31,868 nt of DNA from positions 1-31,868 of the forward strand of contig CADBTM010000077.1 in NCBI GenBank assembly GCA_902797555.1, written 5' to 3'. The notes under the pieces are model-generated. The model was not told the DNA's origin and made no database searches. It saw nothing but the letters and a program-made list of their open reading frames with translations. Positions 30,435-31,868 of this stretch are shown here, piece after piece. The DNA comes from Oscillospiraceae bacterium. GTDB lineage: Bacteria > Bacillota > Clostridia > Oscillospirales > Butyricicoccaceae. The position numbers and the translations under genes are program-made. The first letter of the stretch is position 1. Each line of letters begins with the position of its first letter.

Positions 30435-31730
30435 TTACAGATAGCGGTCGAGCGTCTGCTTCAGCTCCTGACGGAGGGCGGCAAGCTGGCCCATGGCTTC
30501 CATCAGCTCGCCTTGGGATCGGAAAAACTCCCGTTCCAGACCGTTTTTGCGGGCATAGCGTCCGCTGCGATAGTTGTCCAGCACCACCTCATACCGCTGG
30601 GCGGCGCGGCCTACCGCCTCCTCCCACGAGAGGTACAGCTCCTCCCCTGCGCGTACGCCCACCTGCTTTACGGTTTCGGGGGCGGCGCACAGCGCCTCCA
30701 GCTTTGCCGCCAGAGAGGGGGCGTTTTCCTCGATGAAAAAGCCGTTGCGTCCGTCGGTGACCCCTTCGGCAGCACACGACCCCGCCACCATCACAGTGGC
30801 CAAATCGCAGGCCGCGGCCTCCCGCACCACCAGTCCGTTGGTGTCAAAGGTGGAAGGGAACAGAAACAGATCCGCCCGGCTGTACCACGCCCGCAGGGTC
30901 TCCCGATCCCGGATGGCTCCCAGGAAGAAGCATTCGCCCTCCAGACGCAGATCGCGGACACAGGCCTTCACTTCGTTTTCGTCCCCGCCCGCGCCGATGA
31001 ACACCATGCGGAAGGGGATCTCCTTTTCCCTGAGGGCAGCAAGCGCATCCAGAATGATGCGCAGACCCTTGTACCACATCAGCCGCCCCACAAAGAGGAA
31101 AACCGGCACGCCCTGCGGCAGATCGAGCCCGGCGGTGACACGGGCGACGGTCTCCTGCGGCACCCTGCCCCGCGGCAGATCGACGCCGTTTTCCATGACG
31201 ATATATTCTCCGGTATAACCCAGCGAGCGCAGGTTTTCCCCGGCGCCCCGGCTTACCGTCCACACCTCGTCGCAGGCGTTGATGTTGCGCAGCAGCGCGG
31301 CGATGGCGCCCTCCTGCAGCAGCCTGCCGTGGATGGCGTTGGCGATGTCAATGTCGTATTTGGTGTGATAGGTCATCACCAGCGGCAGATCGTACACCTC
31401 CCGCAGCTGTCTGGCCAGCAGCGCCGACGCCATGGGACAGTGCAGGTGGAGCAGCTCTGCCTTCTCCTCCTTTACCCGATAGGCCACCTCCGGCGAGAAG
31501 GGATATCCCGCCACATAGCCCACCAGACGGCGGATGTCGAGACTGGGATAGCGCACCACCGGAAAGGGGTAGCCGCTGTCGTCGGCGTCGGGCACGGCAG
31601 GCGTCACCACCAGCGCGTGACCGTGGTGCGCCTCGATGTTTTTGCCATAGTTGACCACCGCGTTTGCCACACCGTCGATGAGGGGCGGGAACGAGTCGTT
31701 GAGCAGACAAATGGTATGCTTTTCCGGCAT
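30435..31730 (-). CDS. GT4-family glycosyltransferase
   Basis: A 431-residue GT-B fold glycosyltransferase, nearest to the diacylglycerol glucosyltransferase / sugar-nucleotide-using GT4 group, probably acting at the cytoplasmic membrane face on lipid or polysaccharide acceptors. Seen: the N-terminal acceptor domain with the glycine loop in SFPPLIDGVANAVVNYG, the linker motif VFLFVGRLMWYKG, and the donor-site LFPSTFDTNGLVVREAAA. There the usual E-x7-E is D-x7-E. The C-terminal ~40 residues form a charged helix-rich tail that may aid membrane contact. The frame opens to 31781, but the ATG at 31730 follows GGAGGT. It stands alone with its own promoter at 31767-31795; the acceptor is unknown. 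Confidence 0.9.
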   Translation of the reverse strand: MPEKHTICLLNDSFPPLIDGVANAVVNYGKNIEAHHGHALVVTPAVPDADDSGYPFPVVRYPSLDIRRLVGYVAGYPFSPEVAYRVKEEKAELLHLHCPMASALLARQLREVYDLPLVMTYHTKYDIDIANAIHGRLLQEGAIAALLRNINACDEVWTVSRGAGENLRSLGYTGEYIVMENGVDLPRGRVPQETVARVTAGLDLPQGVPVFLFVGRLMWYKGLRIILDALAALREKEIPFRMVFIGAGGDENEVKACVRDLRLEGECFFLGAIRDRETLRAWYSRADLFLFPSTFDTNGLVVREAAACDLATVMVAGSCAAEGVTDGRNGFFIEENAPSLAAKLEALCAAPETVKQVGVRAGEELYLSWEEAVGRAAQRYEVVLDNYRSGRYARKNGLEREFFRSQGELMEAMGQLAALRQELKQTLDRYL

Positions 31731-31766
31731 ATGTACCTCCTGATGCGTGGATTGCATTCTCATAGA

Positions 31767-31795
31767 AGTATAGCGCATCAAAGATCAGAACGCAA
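31767..31795 (-). promoter_or_regulatory. Sigma-A promoter for the glycosyltransferase gene
   Basis: On the minus strand: -35 TTGCGT (31790-31795), 17-base spacer, -10 TATACT (31767-31772). Confidence 0.75.
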
Positions 31796-31831
31796 GGGTT
31801 TTTGTGTCGAAGCAGGATGTGCGACACACCC
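31796..31831. repeat. Inverted repeat upstream of the glycosyltransferase promoter
   Basis: TGTGTCG (31803-31809) pairs with CGACACA (31822-31828), and flanking GGG/CCC (31796-31798, 31829-31831) can extend it. No T run follows, so it is more likely an upstream regulator site or part of a structure continuing past the window edge. Confidence 0.4.
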
Positions 31832-31868
31832 TGCGAACTCCCTCAGGAGAAGGGCGGAAAAAGAAAAA

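Noticed and set aside
31832..31868. Terminator-like end of the window (CTCC-CTCA-GGAG and an A-rich tail)
   Set aside because: The stem is four bases, and the T run would precede rather than follow it on the minus strand.

Overview
The window looks like chromosomal DNA of a high-GC, endospore-lineage Clostridia (Bacillota), probably a gut anaerobe of the Oscillospiraceae/Ruminococcaceae type. This rests on strong AGGAGG-type ribosome binding sites, sigma-A promoters that stand out as AT-rich islands, a CotF-like coat protein, a PepQ-EF-P gene pair, a CD1247-like acidic protein and a LIV-I amino-acid transporter. The taxonomic placement is inference; there is no rRNA gene to confirm it. I see no tRNA, rRNA, CRISPR array, prophage or intact insertion sequence. 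Coding density is very high and the only gene-poor stretch over 300 bases is 13069-13545.

Layout. 1-716: 3' part of a citrate lyase ligase-like gene, cut by the window edge. 793-4027 (minus): operon pncB, M29 aminopeptidase, nitroreductase. 4028-4185: divergent promoter region with two TTGCGCAA palindromes. 4186-8131 (plus): thrC, iPGM-type homoserine kinase candidate, rimM, trmD, ending at a strong terminator. 8255-13068 (minus): branched-chain amino-acid ABC transporter livJ-livH-livM-livG-livF, with a hairpin between livJ and livH and a terminator after livF. 13069-13545: a strong promoter, a 75-codon Ile/Leu/Val-rich small ORF and a strong terminator, all upstream of livJ. 13546-18240 (minus): unknown protein, D-2-hydroxyacid dehydrogenase, RluA-type pseudouridine synthase, L,D-transpeptidase lipoprotein, divergent trigger factor.

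18363-23681 (plus): YqeG-like HAD phosphatase, endonuclease IV-like protein, M24 peptidase, efp, CD1247-like acidic zinc-ribbon protein, mnmA, CotF-like protein. 23732-24061 (minus): thioredoxin with its own promoter. 24177-27241 (minus): a tight three-gene unit of MarR regulator, E2/CAT-fold acyltransferase-like protein without the usual catalytic histidine, and an AMP-forming acyl-CoA synthetase. 27510-30387 (plus): trkA-trkH potassium uptake. 30435-31730 (minus): a GT4 glycosyltransferase.

Most genes are housekeeping: NAD salvage, threonine synthesis, tRNA modification, translation factors, redox, potassium and amino-acid uptake. The parts that look least described are the leader region in front of livJ, the MarR/acyltransferase-like/acyl-CoA synthetase unit with a candidate operator, the ribosome-binding-site hairpin before the CotF-like gene, and the paired palindromes between pncB and thrC. 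Start codons were chosen by ribosome binding site and family length, so several coding regions are shorter than their maximal open frames.
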